Translations under genes and position numbers: made by a program
Shown here: positions 15,661-23,439 of the stretch, in pieces
How positions within the stretch are numbered: the stretch's first letter is position 1
Layout: each line of letters begins with the position of its first letter
DNA from: Nocardia sp. NBC_01327
GTDB taxonomy: Bacteria; Actinomycetota; Actinomycetes; Mycobacteriales; Mycobacteriaceae
NCBI RefSeq assembly: GCF_035958815.1
Contig: NZ_CP108383.1
Coordinates: 6,200,001-6,264,000, forward strand
DNA: 64,000 nucleotides
Reading direction: 5' to 3'
Notes under the pieces: model-generated
Seen by the model: the letters and a program-made list of their open reading frames with translations, nothing else
Told to the model about the DNA's origin: nothing
The model's database searches: none

Positions 15661-17292
15661 ATGGTGGGCAGCGCATCGCATGGAAATCCGTCGGCATCGG
15701 GGTCCGCTCCGGATCACGAGGTCGCCGTCATCGGCGCGGGACCCGGCGGAATCGCCGCCGGCGTCAAGCTGAAGAAGGCGGGTGTCACGGATTTCGTGAT
15801 CATCGAGCGCGCCGACGAGGTGGGCGGCAGCTGGAACGAAAACCATTACCCGGGACTGGAAGTCGACATCCCGTCGCTCGCCTATCAATACTCGTTCGCC
15901 CGAAATGCCAAGTGGACCAGGCTGTTCGCGCCCGGCGCGGAGGTCAAGCAGTACCACATCGACGTGGCCACGCGATTCGGGCTGTATCCGCATCTGCGGT
16001 TCGGCACCGAGGTGGCCGGTGAGGAATGGGACGAGGACAACCACTGGTGGAAACTGCATATCCAAGGCGGCGAGGTCATTACCGCGCGCTTCGTGGTGAG
16101 TGCGGTGGGTGCGTTCGTCAGCCCGAAGCAGGATCCCGGCATTCCGGGGCTGGAGGACTATCGGGGCGAGCTGCAGCGGCCCTCGGCGTGGGATCACGAC
16201 TACGACCTCACGGGTAAGCGGGTCGCCATTATCGGCACCGGCGCGAGTTCGGTGCAGATCACGCCGTCGATCGCCGGACAGGTGGGCACTCTCGCGGTAT
16301 TCCAGCGGACGCCGGTGTGGTGTATTCCCAAGCCCAATCCCAAGATTCCCGATGCGGTGAAGGTGGTCCTGCAGACGCCGGGGCTGCAGGCCGCGACACA
16401 CGGCGCGGTGCTGGTGGCTGTGGATCTCGTCCTGCGGGCCATGTCGAACGCGCCGATGGCGGTAGTACGGCCGACCATGCGGGCCGTGGACGCATCCGCT
16501 ATCGCCGGGTACCGGGGGCTACTGCGCATGATGGTGCGCGACCCGCAGACACGCGCGGCGCTGACACCGGACTACGGGCCGATCGCCAAGCGCCCCACCG
16601 CGAATACCGGCTATCTGCTGAGCTTCAATCGCGACAATGTCGAACTGGTCACCACATCGATCGAGCGATTCACCCCGGGCGGCATCCGCACCACCGACGG
16701 CACCGAACGCGAATTCGACATGGTGGTGCTCGCGACCGGGTACCACGTGTTCTCCGATCCGGAGACCTACACCCCGGGCATGGTGGTGGGCCGCGACGGG
16801 CTCGACCTGGGCAAGTTCTATACCGAGCACGGTCTGCAGGCCTACGAGAGCGTGGCACTGCCGGGTCTGCCCAATCGGTGGACGCTGGTCGGGCCGTACT
16901 CGTGGTCGGGCAGCGGCTGGCATGCCTTCGTGGAGATGACGGCCGATCATGCGGTGCGGGCCATTTCGGAGGCGCGGCGGCGCGGGGCCACGTTCGTGGC
17001 GGTCCGGCAGGATGCGCACGACGCCTACCATCGCGCGATCTATCAGCACGGTGCGGCCATGCGGTTCTATCTGGCCGAGCTGAATGCGCATGTGCCGACG
17101 TACTACCGGAATTCGCAGGGGGACAGCACGTATATCCGTCCCACCGGATTCTTCGCGGCGCGGCGCGGGCATCGGCGATTCCCGTTCTCCGACTATCGGT
17201 TCGACGTACTGCGGCCGAAGCCGGTCAAGCCGCAGGCCAATGGCGCCAAGCCGAAACGCACGCGGCGCGCCAAGACCGACAGCCCCGCGTGA
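15661..17292 (+). CDS. Flavin-containing monooxygenase (Baeyer-Villiger type), altered fingerprint
   Basis: 543 residues. FAD-binding VAVIGAGPGGIAAGVKL begins near residue 21, the NADPH-binding VAIIGTGASSVQI is central, and VVLATGYHVF is the later FAD-linked block. In the Baeyer-Villiger fingerprint FxGxxxHxxxW the sequence reads YRGELQRPSAW, with Arg where His is expected. It starts the four-gene cluster that resembles the mycobacterial mymA operon, whose first gene is such a monooxygenase. It should oxidise a ketone or fatty substrate with NADPH and O2, but the His change leaves the exact reaction open. Confidence 0.85.
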   Translation: MVGSASHGNPSASGSAPDHEVAVIGAGPGGIAAGVKLKKAGVTDFVIIERADEVGGSWNENHYPGLEVDIPSLAYQYSFARNAKWTRLFAPGAEVKQYHIDVATRFGLYPHLRFGTEVAGEEWDEDNHWWKLHIQGGEVITARFVVSAVGAFVSPKQDPGIPGLEDYRGELQRPSAWDHDYDLTGKRVAIIGTGASSVQITPSIAGQVGTLAVFQRTPVWCIPKPNPKIPDAVKVVLQTPGLQAATHGAVLVAVDLVLRAMSNAPMAVVRPTMRAVDASAIAGYRGLLRMMVRDPQTRAALTPDYGPIAKRPTANTGYLLSFNRDNVELVTTSIERFTPGGIRTTDGTEREFDMVVLATGYHVFSDPETYTPGMVVGRDGLDLGKFYTEHGLQAYESVALPGLPNRWTLVGPYSWSGSGWHAFVEMTADHAVRAISEARRRGATFVAVRQDAHDAYHRAIYQHGAAMRFYLAELNAHVPTYYRNSQGDSTYIRPTGFFAARRGHRRFPFSDYRFDVLRPKPVKPQANGAKPKRTRRAKTDSPA

Positions 17293-17318
17293 TTCCTGCT
17301 CGACAAGGAAGTTGAGCC

Positions 17319-19895
17319 ATGATCGAACTACCGAAGTCGGTCCGGATCGCGCTGGGCGCAACCGGTTACGGCATCAGTGATCGCAGGCTGGGTCCGGCGG
17401 TCGCGGGCAAGGTCATTCTGGTGACCGGTGCGTCCTCCGGTGTCGGGCGCGCCACCGCCCTCAGACTGGCCGCGAACGGCGCGACGGTGCTTGCGGTCGC
17501 CCGGCGCGCGCAACTGCTCGAGGAACTGCGTGCGGAGGTGTTCGACTGTCCTGGAACGGTTTACGTCTACCCTGCGGATCTGAGCGATACCGATGCCTGT
17601 GCGGAGCTCATCGATCGCGTGCTCGCCGAGCACGGCCGCGTCGATGTGTTCGTGAACAATGCGGGCAAGTCGATTCGCCGCTGGCTCTCGGATTCACTGG
17701 ACCGCTGGGACAATTTCGACGACACCGCCAAGGTGAACTACCTGGGACCGGTGCGGCTTGTGCTGAGTCTGCTGCCGTCCATGCGCGCCCGGCATCAGGG
17801 GCACATCGTCAATATCAGCACCGCCGGGGTGCATGCGCCGAGCGTCGGCTGGACCGCGTACATCGCCACCAAGGCGGCCTTCAACTCCTGGATGCGCGGC
17901 GCCGCACCGGAATTGCGGGCCGACGGCATAACGACTACCGCCGTGCACCTGCAACTGGTGCGCTCGGACATGCTGGGGCCGTTCCGGATGTACCGGTATA
18001 CGCCGAGCATGTCACCGGAGGAGGCGGCGAGCCTGGTGTGCCGGGCGATCGTGGATCGGCCGCTGGCCATCCGGCCGTGGTGGGAGCGCGCGGCCGCGCC
18101 GATGTCGTATGCGCTGGACAGTTCGCACACCGCGCAGCGGGCCCTGGCGGTGTATGCGAAGGCGGGCAACTGGAACAACCGGCCGACGGATTGGGCCGGG
18201 CCGATCGGGCGGGTGGAGCAGGCGGCCAATCTGCTCGATGACGCGGTGACTATTGCAGGCTGGGTGCCGGCGGCGGGAGCGTGGAATCTGCTGCCGCCGC
18301 AGCGCATTCCGCAGCTGCTGCTCTCGCTGCGCGATGGAGCCGGGCTGGCGACGGTGCTGGCGTCCTTCGCGGCACGGTTTCCCGACCGGCTCGCCCTCAT
18401 CGACGACAGCGGGTCGGTGACCGCCGCCGAACTACATCGCCAGGTGCGGCGTCTGGCCGCGGCATTGCGGGCTCGATGGAATATCGGGCGGGGCAAGCGA
18501 ATCGGGGTGCTGAGTCGCAATCATCGCGGGTTTGTGGTGGCTTCCTTTGCGGCAGCGCGGCTCTCGGCTGATCTGGTGCCGCTGAACTACGGGTTCGCGG
18601 GGCCGCAGATCGGTGAGGTGCTGGCGCGGGAGCAGGTGGATCTGCTGCTCTACGACGCCGAATTCCACACCGAGATAGAGAAGTCCGGCTATCAGGGTCG
18701 CCGTGTGCTGGTGCGGGGGTCCGCCGGTGGGCTGCCGACCGTCGAAGAGCTTGTTGCCGAGGGCGGCCCGCCGGTGCGCACTCCGGCGTACGGCGGCTCG
18801 GTCGTACTGCTGACCGGCGGCACCACCGGTGTACCCAAGGGCGCTCCCCGGCAACTCGGTGTGCGGGAGGCCGTTCCCCTGATCGCCGGGCTGCACCCGC
18901 GCATGGTGCTGGCCATCGGGGATCTGGCCAAGGTCGAGCCGATTCCGCGGTTGGGCAGTCCGATGGTCATCGCACCGCCGCTGCATCACACCTATGGGTT
19001 CGGGGCACTGCTACTGGCCTTCCTGACCGGTTCCACCGCCGTCGTGCACGAGCGATTCGAGGCCGAGCAGACGCTGGCCGATATCGAACGCCACAGTGTG
19101 CGGATCGCCTGCCTGGTGCCGACCATGGTCAAACGCATTATGGAATTGCCTGCGGACGTGCGGCAGAACTACAACACCGAGCGCTTGCAGATGGTGCTGT
19201 GCGGAGCCGCACCCATGCCGCCGTGGCTGGCGGTCGCGTTCATGGACGAGTTCGGGGACGTGCTGTTCAACGGTTACGGATCCACAGAATCCGGTGCGGG
19301 AGCCTTGGCCACGCCCGCGGATCTGCGCGCCGCGCCTGGCACGGTCGGCAAGCCGCCGACCGGGTTCGTGGATATTCGGATCGTCGACGATCAGGGCCGC
19401 GAGGTCCCCGCCGGAACCACCGGGCGCATCGTCAACAAGAACCCCACCATGTTCCGTGGTTACAGCGACGGCAAGCAGCGAACCATGGTCGGAAAGTACA
19501 TGGACACCGGCGATCTCGGGCATGTGGATGCCGACGGACGCCTGTTCATCGAAGGTCGCTCCGACGACATGATCGTCTCCGGTGGGGAGAACGTCTTCCC
19601 GCAGGAGGTGGAAACCGCACTGCTGTCGCATCCGGCGCTCGCCGATGCCGGCGCCGTCGGGGTGCCCGATGACGACTTCGGCCAGCGGCTCATCGCGGCG
19701 GTAGTCCTGCGCGGTGGCGCGCAAGCCACCGCGGACGAGCTGAAACAGCACATCAAATCCACACTCGCCAACTACAAAGTGCCGCGCGACATCGTGTTCG
19801 TGGCAGAGCTGCCCCGCACCACCGCGGGAAAGCTGCGCCGGCAACAACTTCCGGAGATCATCTCCGAATCACAGGACGCGAGGTCCCAGTCATGA
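17319..19895 (+). CDS. Fused short-chain dehydrogenase / acyl-CoA synthetase
   Basis: 858 residues in two enzymes. Residues 1-300: SDR with TGASSGVG (36-43), NNAG (113-116), catalytic Ser167, Tyr181 and Lys185 (YIATK). From about 345: adenylate-forming ligase with the P-loop LLTGGTTGVPKGA, NGYGSTESGAG, the YMDTGDLGHVDADGR hinge and the C-terminal catalytic Lys in TTAGKLRRQQ. M. tuberculosis has separate SDR and FadD13 genes in the mymA operon; here they are one polypeptide with an approximately 45-residue linker and no frameshift. AAGGAAG lies upstream of the ATG, and the stop overlaps the next gene as ATGA. It probably links an alcohol/ketone redox step to acyl activation. Confidence 0.9.
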   Translation: MIELPKSVRIALGATGYGISDRRLGPAVAGKVILVTGASSGVGRATALRLAANGATVLAVARRAQLLEELRAEVFDCPGTVYVYPADLSDTDACAELIDRVLAEHGRVDVFVNNAGKSIRRWLSDSLDRWDNFDDTAKVNYLGPVRLVLSLLPSMRARHQGHIVNISTAGVHAPSVGWTAYIATKAAFNSWMRGAAPELRADGITTTAVHLQLVRSDMLGPFRMYRYTPSMSPEEAASLVCRAIVDRPLAIRPWWERAAAPMSYALDSSHTAQRALAVYAKAGNWNNRPTDWAGPIGRVEQAANLLDDAVTIAGWVPAAGAWNLLPPQRIPQLLLSLRDGAGLATVLASFAARFPDRLALIDDSGSVTAAELHRQVRRLAAALRARWNIGRGKRIGVLSRNHRGFVVASFAAARLSADLVPLNYGFAGPQIGEVLAREQVDLLLYDAEFHTEIEKSGYQGRRVLVRGSAGGLPTVEELVAEGGPPVRTPAYGGSVVLLTGGTTGVPKGAPRQLGVREAVPLIAGLHPRMVLAIGDLAKVEPIPRLGSPMVIAPPLHHTYGFGALLLAFLTGSTAVVHERFEAEQTLADIERHSVRIACLVPTMVKRIMELPADVRQNYNTERLQMVLCGAAPMPPWLAVAFMDEFGDVLFNGYGSTESGAGALATPADLRAAPGTVGKPPTGFVDIRIVDDQGREVPAGTTGRIVNKNPTMFRGYSDGKQRTMVGKYMDTGDLGHVDADGRLFIEGRSDDMIVSGGENVFPQEVETALLSHPALADAGAVGVPDDDFGQRLIAAVVLRGGAQATADELKQHIKSTLANYKVPRDIVFVAELPRTTAGKLRRQQLPEIISESQDARSQS

Positions 19896-21463
19896 ACTCC
19901 ACCAATGGTTCCCCCTTTTCCCCCACCTACGAGGTCGCCGTCATCGGCGCGGGTCTCGGCGGCATAGGCGCGGGCGTGGCCCTGCGCAAGGCCGGCGTCG
20001 AGAACTTCGTCATCATCGACAAATGGTCCCGCGTCGGCGGGACCTGGCTGGCGAATACGTATCCCGGTGTGGCCGTGGATGTTCCGTCGCCGGTATACAA
20101 CTTCTCGTTTCAGCAGCGGTCGAAGTGGTCGCGGTTCTTCGCGCCGGGGAAAGAGATTCAGCGGTACGCCGAGGAAGTCGTCGACAAGCAGGGACTGCGC
20201 GACAAGCTGCGACTGGGATCAGGGGCGGCCAAGGGCGTCTTCGACGAGGTCCACGACTTCTGGCGGGTGACGCTGGAGGACGGCACGGTGATTACCGCGC
20301 GGTTCGTGATCGGCGCGGTGGGTGGGCTGGAGCAGCCGCACAATCCGGAGATTCCGGGAATCGAGGACTACCGGGGCAAACTCATGCACAGCTCTCGCTG
20401 GGACCATGAGTACGACTATCGGGGCAAGCGGGTGGCGGTGATCGGCACCGGGGCCAGTGCCCTACAGCTGATCCCCGAGCTGGCCAAGGATGTCGCGCAG
20501 CTGACGGTGTACCAGCGCCGCGCCATCTGGATCGCGCCGAAGCCGGACTTCCGGATGGGACCGGTGCTCAATTCGGTGCTCAACTTCGCGCCGGTGCAGC
20601 AGACGGTGCGGTTCGTCGGCAATGTGGGTGTGAATGCCGGGCTCGGTGCGGGATTGGCGGTCTCGGCGTATCCACGACTCACATCCGTTGGGCTGACCGT
20701 CGGCGAAACCGCTCTCAAGAGCTACCTCTTCGCTCAAGTGCGCGACCCGAAGCTGCGGGAGAAGCTCACGCCCGACTACCGGCTCGGCTGCAAACGGCCG
20801 TCGGTCTCCAACTCCTACTTCCGGACCTTCACACAGCCGAATGTGGATCTGATCACCGAGGGGATCCAGCGGTTCACCTCCACCGGGATCGTCACCGCCG
20901 ATGGCGGCTCGCAGGACTTCGACATGGTGGTGCTGGCGACCGGGTTCAAGGTCATGGAAAAGGGGTTCACGCCGCCGTATCCGATTTACGGACGGGAGGG
21001 GCTGGAGCTCGGAGAGTTCTGGGACACCAATAGGTTCCAGGCGTATCAGGGAGTTTCGGTGCCCCGGTTCCCGAATGCGTTCCTGATCGTCGGACCGTAT
21101 GCGTATGCGCCCGGGTCGTACATCCCGCTGATCGAGTCGACCTCAGCGCATGCCGCGCGGGTGATCTCCGAAGCAGGTCGGCGAGGGGCCACCTGCGTCG
21201 AGGTGCGGCAGGAGCCGCATGATCGCTATTTCGCCCGGATGGACAAGCGAGCCAAGAAGACTCACCTATTCAGTCAGGGATGCGCCAGTTCGAACACGTA
21301 CTACATCAACTACCAGGGAGATGGAGCGGCGTTCCGGCCTTCCACGCAGCTCGAAATGTACTGGGAGAATCGACATTTCCCGATCGATGACTATCAATTC
21401 ACCACCGCGCGGCCGGTTCGCACACGTGCCGACGGGCAGCGAGCATCCGCCCCAGCGCTCTGA
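19892..21463 (+). CDS. Baeyer-Villiger-type flavin monooxygenase
   Basis: 523 residues. FAD site VAVIGAGLGGIGAGVALRKAG near residue 15, an intact Baeyer-Villiger fingerprint YRGKLMHSSRW, NADPH site VAVIGTGASALQLIP and VVLATGFKV. It starts with the ATG that overlaps the SDR/ligase stop (ATGA) and so is translationally coupled. It is a clear paralogue of the monooxygenase at 15661-17292, which lacks the fingerprint His; the two may have separated roles. The expected chemistry is oxygen insertion next to a ketone or S/N-oxygenation of a lipid-like substrate. Confidence 0.9.
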   Translation: MNSTNGSPFSPTYEVAVIGAGLGGIGAGVALRKAGVENFVIIDKWSRVGGTWLANTYPGVAVDVPSPVYNFSFQQRSKWSRFFAPGKEIQRYAEEVVDKQGLRDKLRLGSGAAKGVFDEVHDFWRVTLEDGTVITARFVIGAVGGLEQPHNPEIPGIEDYRGKLMHSSRWDHEYDYRGKRVAVIGTGASALQLIPELAKDVAQLTVYQRRAIWIAPKPDFRMGPVLNSVLNFAPVQQTVRFVGNVGVNAGLGAGLAVSAYPRLTSVGLTVGETALKSYLFAQVRDPKLREKLTPDYRLGCKRPSVSNSYFRTFTQPNVDLITEGIQRFTSTGIVTADGGSQDFDMVVLATGFKVMEKGFTPPYPIYGREGLELGEFWDTNRFQAYQGVSVPRFPNAFLIVGPYAYAPGSYIPLIESTSAHAARVISEAGRRGATCVEVRQEPHDRYFARMDKRAKKTHLFSQGCASSNTYYINYQGDGAAFRPSTQLEMYWENRHFPIDDYQFTTARPVRTRADGQRASAPAL

Positions 21464-21486
21464 GAATTGCAGATGAGGAGTAGGTC

Positions 21487-21945
21487 ATGACAGGAACACC
21501 TCGGGCGCTGGTTCGATCCGGTGTCGCTCTACTCGATGCGGTATCGACGCCGTTGTTCCGCGCTGCCGGCGGGAATGTGCGGTTCGGACCCGCGCGGTTG
21601 GTGGAGCTCACGACCGTAGGGCGGCGCAGTGGGCAGCCCCGGAGCGTGTTTCTGACGTCGTATATGCGGGTTGGAGACGGATATTTGGTGGTGGGGACGC
21701 ATGGGGCGGCTGTGCGGCAACCCGATTGGTTCTACAACATTTCTGCCGATCCGCGGGTGATTGCGACGGTGGGTGGGCGTAGCCGTCATATGGTCGCCCG
21801 GGTTGCCGCTGGTGACGAGAGGCGGCAGATCCTAGGGAAGCTCGCTTTGCGGGGGTATGGGATTCCTGTGCTGCTAGCGCAGCTGGCTCTGTCGGGTACG
21901 CGGGTTATTCCACTGGTTGTGCTGGAGGAGAACCCGGTTCAGTAG
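21487..21945 (+). CDS. Ddn-family deazaflavin (F420)-dependent nitroreductase-like protein
   Basis: 152 residues of the nitroreductase/Ddn split-barrel family that binds cofactor F420. Recognised blocks are VELTTVGRRSGQPRSVFLTSY, VVGTHGAAVRQPDWFYNI and the DPRV segment. Members reduce quinones or nitro compounds with F420H2 in actinobacteria. It lies 23 nt after the second monooxygenase with GAGGAG before its ATG, so it is the last gene of the mymA-like cluster. Shortly after its stop the base composition changes sharply. Confidence 0.85.
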   Translation: MTGTPRALVRSGVALLDAVSTPLFRAAGGNVRFGPARLVELTTVGRRSGQPRSVFLTSYMRVGDGYLVVGTHGAAVRQPDWFYNISADPRVIATVGGRSRHMVARVAAGDERRQILGKLALRGYGIPVLLAQLALSGTRVIPLVVLEENPVQ

Positions 21946-22039
21946 AGAACAAGACGACCAAAGAACAGAAGATAAAGACGCCCGGACGAGAAGAAAGAAA
22001 CGACAAAAGCACAAAACAAGAAAAGAACAAAGCCGCGAA
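21946..22039. other. T-poor, A-rich tract before the IS element
   Basis: About 90 bases almost free of T on the plus strand, rich in A and G (runs such as GAGAAGAAAGAAACGAC), in a window that is otherwise about two-thirds GC. No gene, ribosome site or hairpin is evident. It abuts the left end of the IS3 element. Confidence 0.6.
22030..22039. repeat. Left 10-bp direct repeat flanking the IS
   Basis: AAGCCGCGAA directly outside the left inverted repeat. The identical sequence lies directly outside the right inverted repeat at 23320-23329. It is a candidate target duplication, but longer than the 3-5 bp usual in the IS3 family. Confidence 0.6.
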
Positions 22040-22106
22040 TGAGGCGCTGGAAGGTTCTCGGACAGTGGCCCCGAAGTAGAGTCGGGGTTCACCGAACGGA
22101 GTTGTT

Positions 22107-22397
22107 GTGGCACGGAAGAATACGCGGTATTCGCCGGAGTTTCGTGAGGCGGCGGCCAGAGAAGTGGTCGAGCGGTCACGGACGGTGGCCGAGGTTGCGC
22201 GCGAGTTGGGGTTGATCGAGCAGACCTTGAACTACTGGGTGAAGAACTATCGGCAAACCCATGTGGTCGTGGAGCCGGAGTTGTCGATACCTGATAAGGC
22301 GCGGTTGGCCGAACTCGAGCGCCGGGTGCGAGAGTTGGAGGCGGAGAACGAGTTCCTGGGAAAATCGGCGGCCTTCTTCGCGAAGAGGTTCCGGTGA
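22107..22397 (+). CDS. IS3-family transposase OrfA
   Basis: 96 residues: an N-terminal helix-turn-helix (YSPEFREAAAREVVERSRTVAEVARELGLIEQTLNYWVKNY) that binds the IS ends, then a leucine-zipper-like heptad region (LAELERRVRELEAENEFL) for multimerisation. GTG start with GGAG 6 nt upstream. It ends overlapping orfB as GTGA; orfB is in the -1 frame relative to orfA, as usual, so the complete transposase could come from frameshifting or by coupled re-initiation. Confidence 0.93.
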   Translation: MARKNTRYSPEFREAAAREVVERSRTVAEVARELGLIEQTLNYWVKNYRQTHVVVEPELSIPDKARLAELERRVRELEAENEFLGKSAAFFAKRFR

Positions 22398-23278
22398 CCG
22401 CGAAGTACGCGTTCATCGAATCCGAAGAAGGAAACTACCCGGTCTCCAGGATGTGCAGGTGGTCGAAAGTATCCAGGTCCGGCTATTATGACTGGAAGAG
22501 CAGATCGGTCTCGGTGACCACTGTTCGGCGCGAGATCCTTTCTGCTGAAGTTCAATTCGCGTTCGAACATTCCGACGGCACGTATGGGTATCGTCGCGTC
22601 CACGCTCAGCTCGCCCGGTGGGGCACCATCGCCGATCCGGAGACGGTGCGGTCGATCATGCGTGAGTTGGGTTTGGTGGCCTGCCAGCCGCGCCCGTTCC
22701 GGCCGGTCACGACCCTCGCCGGCGACGCAGGCGTGTTGCTGGACCTGGTACGGCGTGACTTCACCGCCGACCGGCCCGGCCTCAAGCTGGTCGGCGACAT
22801 CACCTACGTTCGCACTGCGGAGGGCTGGCTCTATCTCGCGACTGTGCTGGATTGTTTTTCCAAGAAGGTAGTCGGCTACGCGATGGCCGAACACATGCGT
22901 GCCGAACTCGTCACAGACGCGTTGCGAATGGCCTGCCGCACAGTTAGTTTCGTGCCAGGGGTCACGGTATTCCATTCCGACCGCGGTACTCAATATCTGT
23001 CCGCGGCGTTCGCCGGTGTCGCGAAGGAATTGAACATTCTCCGGTCGGTGGGGCGGACCGGGGTCTGCTACGACAACGCCTGGGCCGAATCATTCAACGG
23101 GACCTTGAAGAATGAACGTGTCTACCGGACGCACTATCGGACCAGGGCAGCTGCCGAGGAAGACATCACTCGTTATATCGAGTTGCGGTACAACCAGATT
23201 CGGCTGCACTCAGCGATTGGCTACCGCACACCCAACGAGGTAGAGTCCGAATGGTCCGAACAGAACCAGGCAGCCTGA
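22394..23278 (+). CDS. IS3-family transposase OrfB (DDE catalytic subunit)
   Basis: 294 residues. An HTH_21-like N-terminal part (YGYRRVHAQLARWG) is followed by an rve integrase core with Asp135 (VGDITYV), Asp196 (FHSDRGTQY) and Glu232 (NAWAESFNGTLKNE). The spacing between the second Asp and the Glu is 35 residues, the IS3-type DD35E. All catalytic residues are present and there is no premature stop. Its GTG start overlaps the orfA stop. Confidence 0.95.
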   Translation: MTAKYAFIESEEGNYPVSRMCRWSKVSRSGYYDWKSRSVSVTTVRREILSAEVQFAFEHSDGTYGYRRVHAQLARWGTIADPETVRSIMRELGLVACQPRPFRPVTTLAGDAGVLLDLVRRDFTADRPGLKLVGDITYVRTAEGWLYLATVLDCFSKKVVGYAMAEHMRAELVTDALRMACRTVSFVPGVTVFHSDRGTQYLSAAFAGVAKELNILRSVGRTGVCYDNAWAESFNGTLKNERVYRTHYRTRAAAEEDITRYIELRYNQIRLHSAIGYRTPNEVESEWSEQNQAA

Positions 23279-23319
23279 CAGACCAAACCCTCACTGTCCG
23301 AATTCCTTCCGGCTCCTCA

Positions 23320-23329
23320 AAGCCGCGAA
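23320..23329. repeat. Right 10-bp direct repeat flanking the IS
   Basis: AAGCCGCGAA identical to 22030-22039, immediately outside the right terminal inverted repeat. Confidence 0.6.
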
Positions 23330-23439
23330 AGAGGCTGGTCGGTCCGCCAGTCTGAATATCCTTATATCACACCACAATTCACCTTTCCGTGCCCATCTCA
23401 CGGCGGTAGAATAGTGGTATGAATCCAGGGGGAGAAACC

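Larger units (their letters stand above)
22040..23319 (+). mobile_element. IS3-family insertion sequence, 1280 bp
   Basis: Terminal inverted repeats of 28 bp (22040-22067 and 23292-23319) match at 23 positions. They begin TGAGG and end in the shared TCGGACAGTG, giving the TG...CA ends of IS3 elements. Inside are the two overlapping reading frames of a DDE transposase. Both frames are intact, the ends are complete and the element is directly flanked by a perfect 10-bp direct repeat, so it looks recent and possibly still active. Confidence 0.88.
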
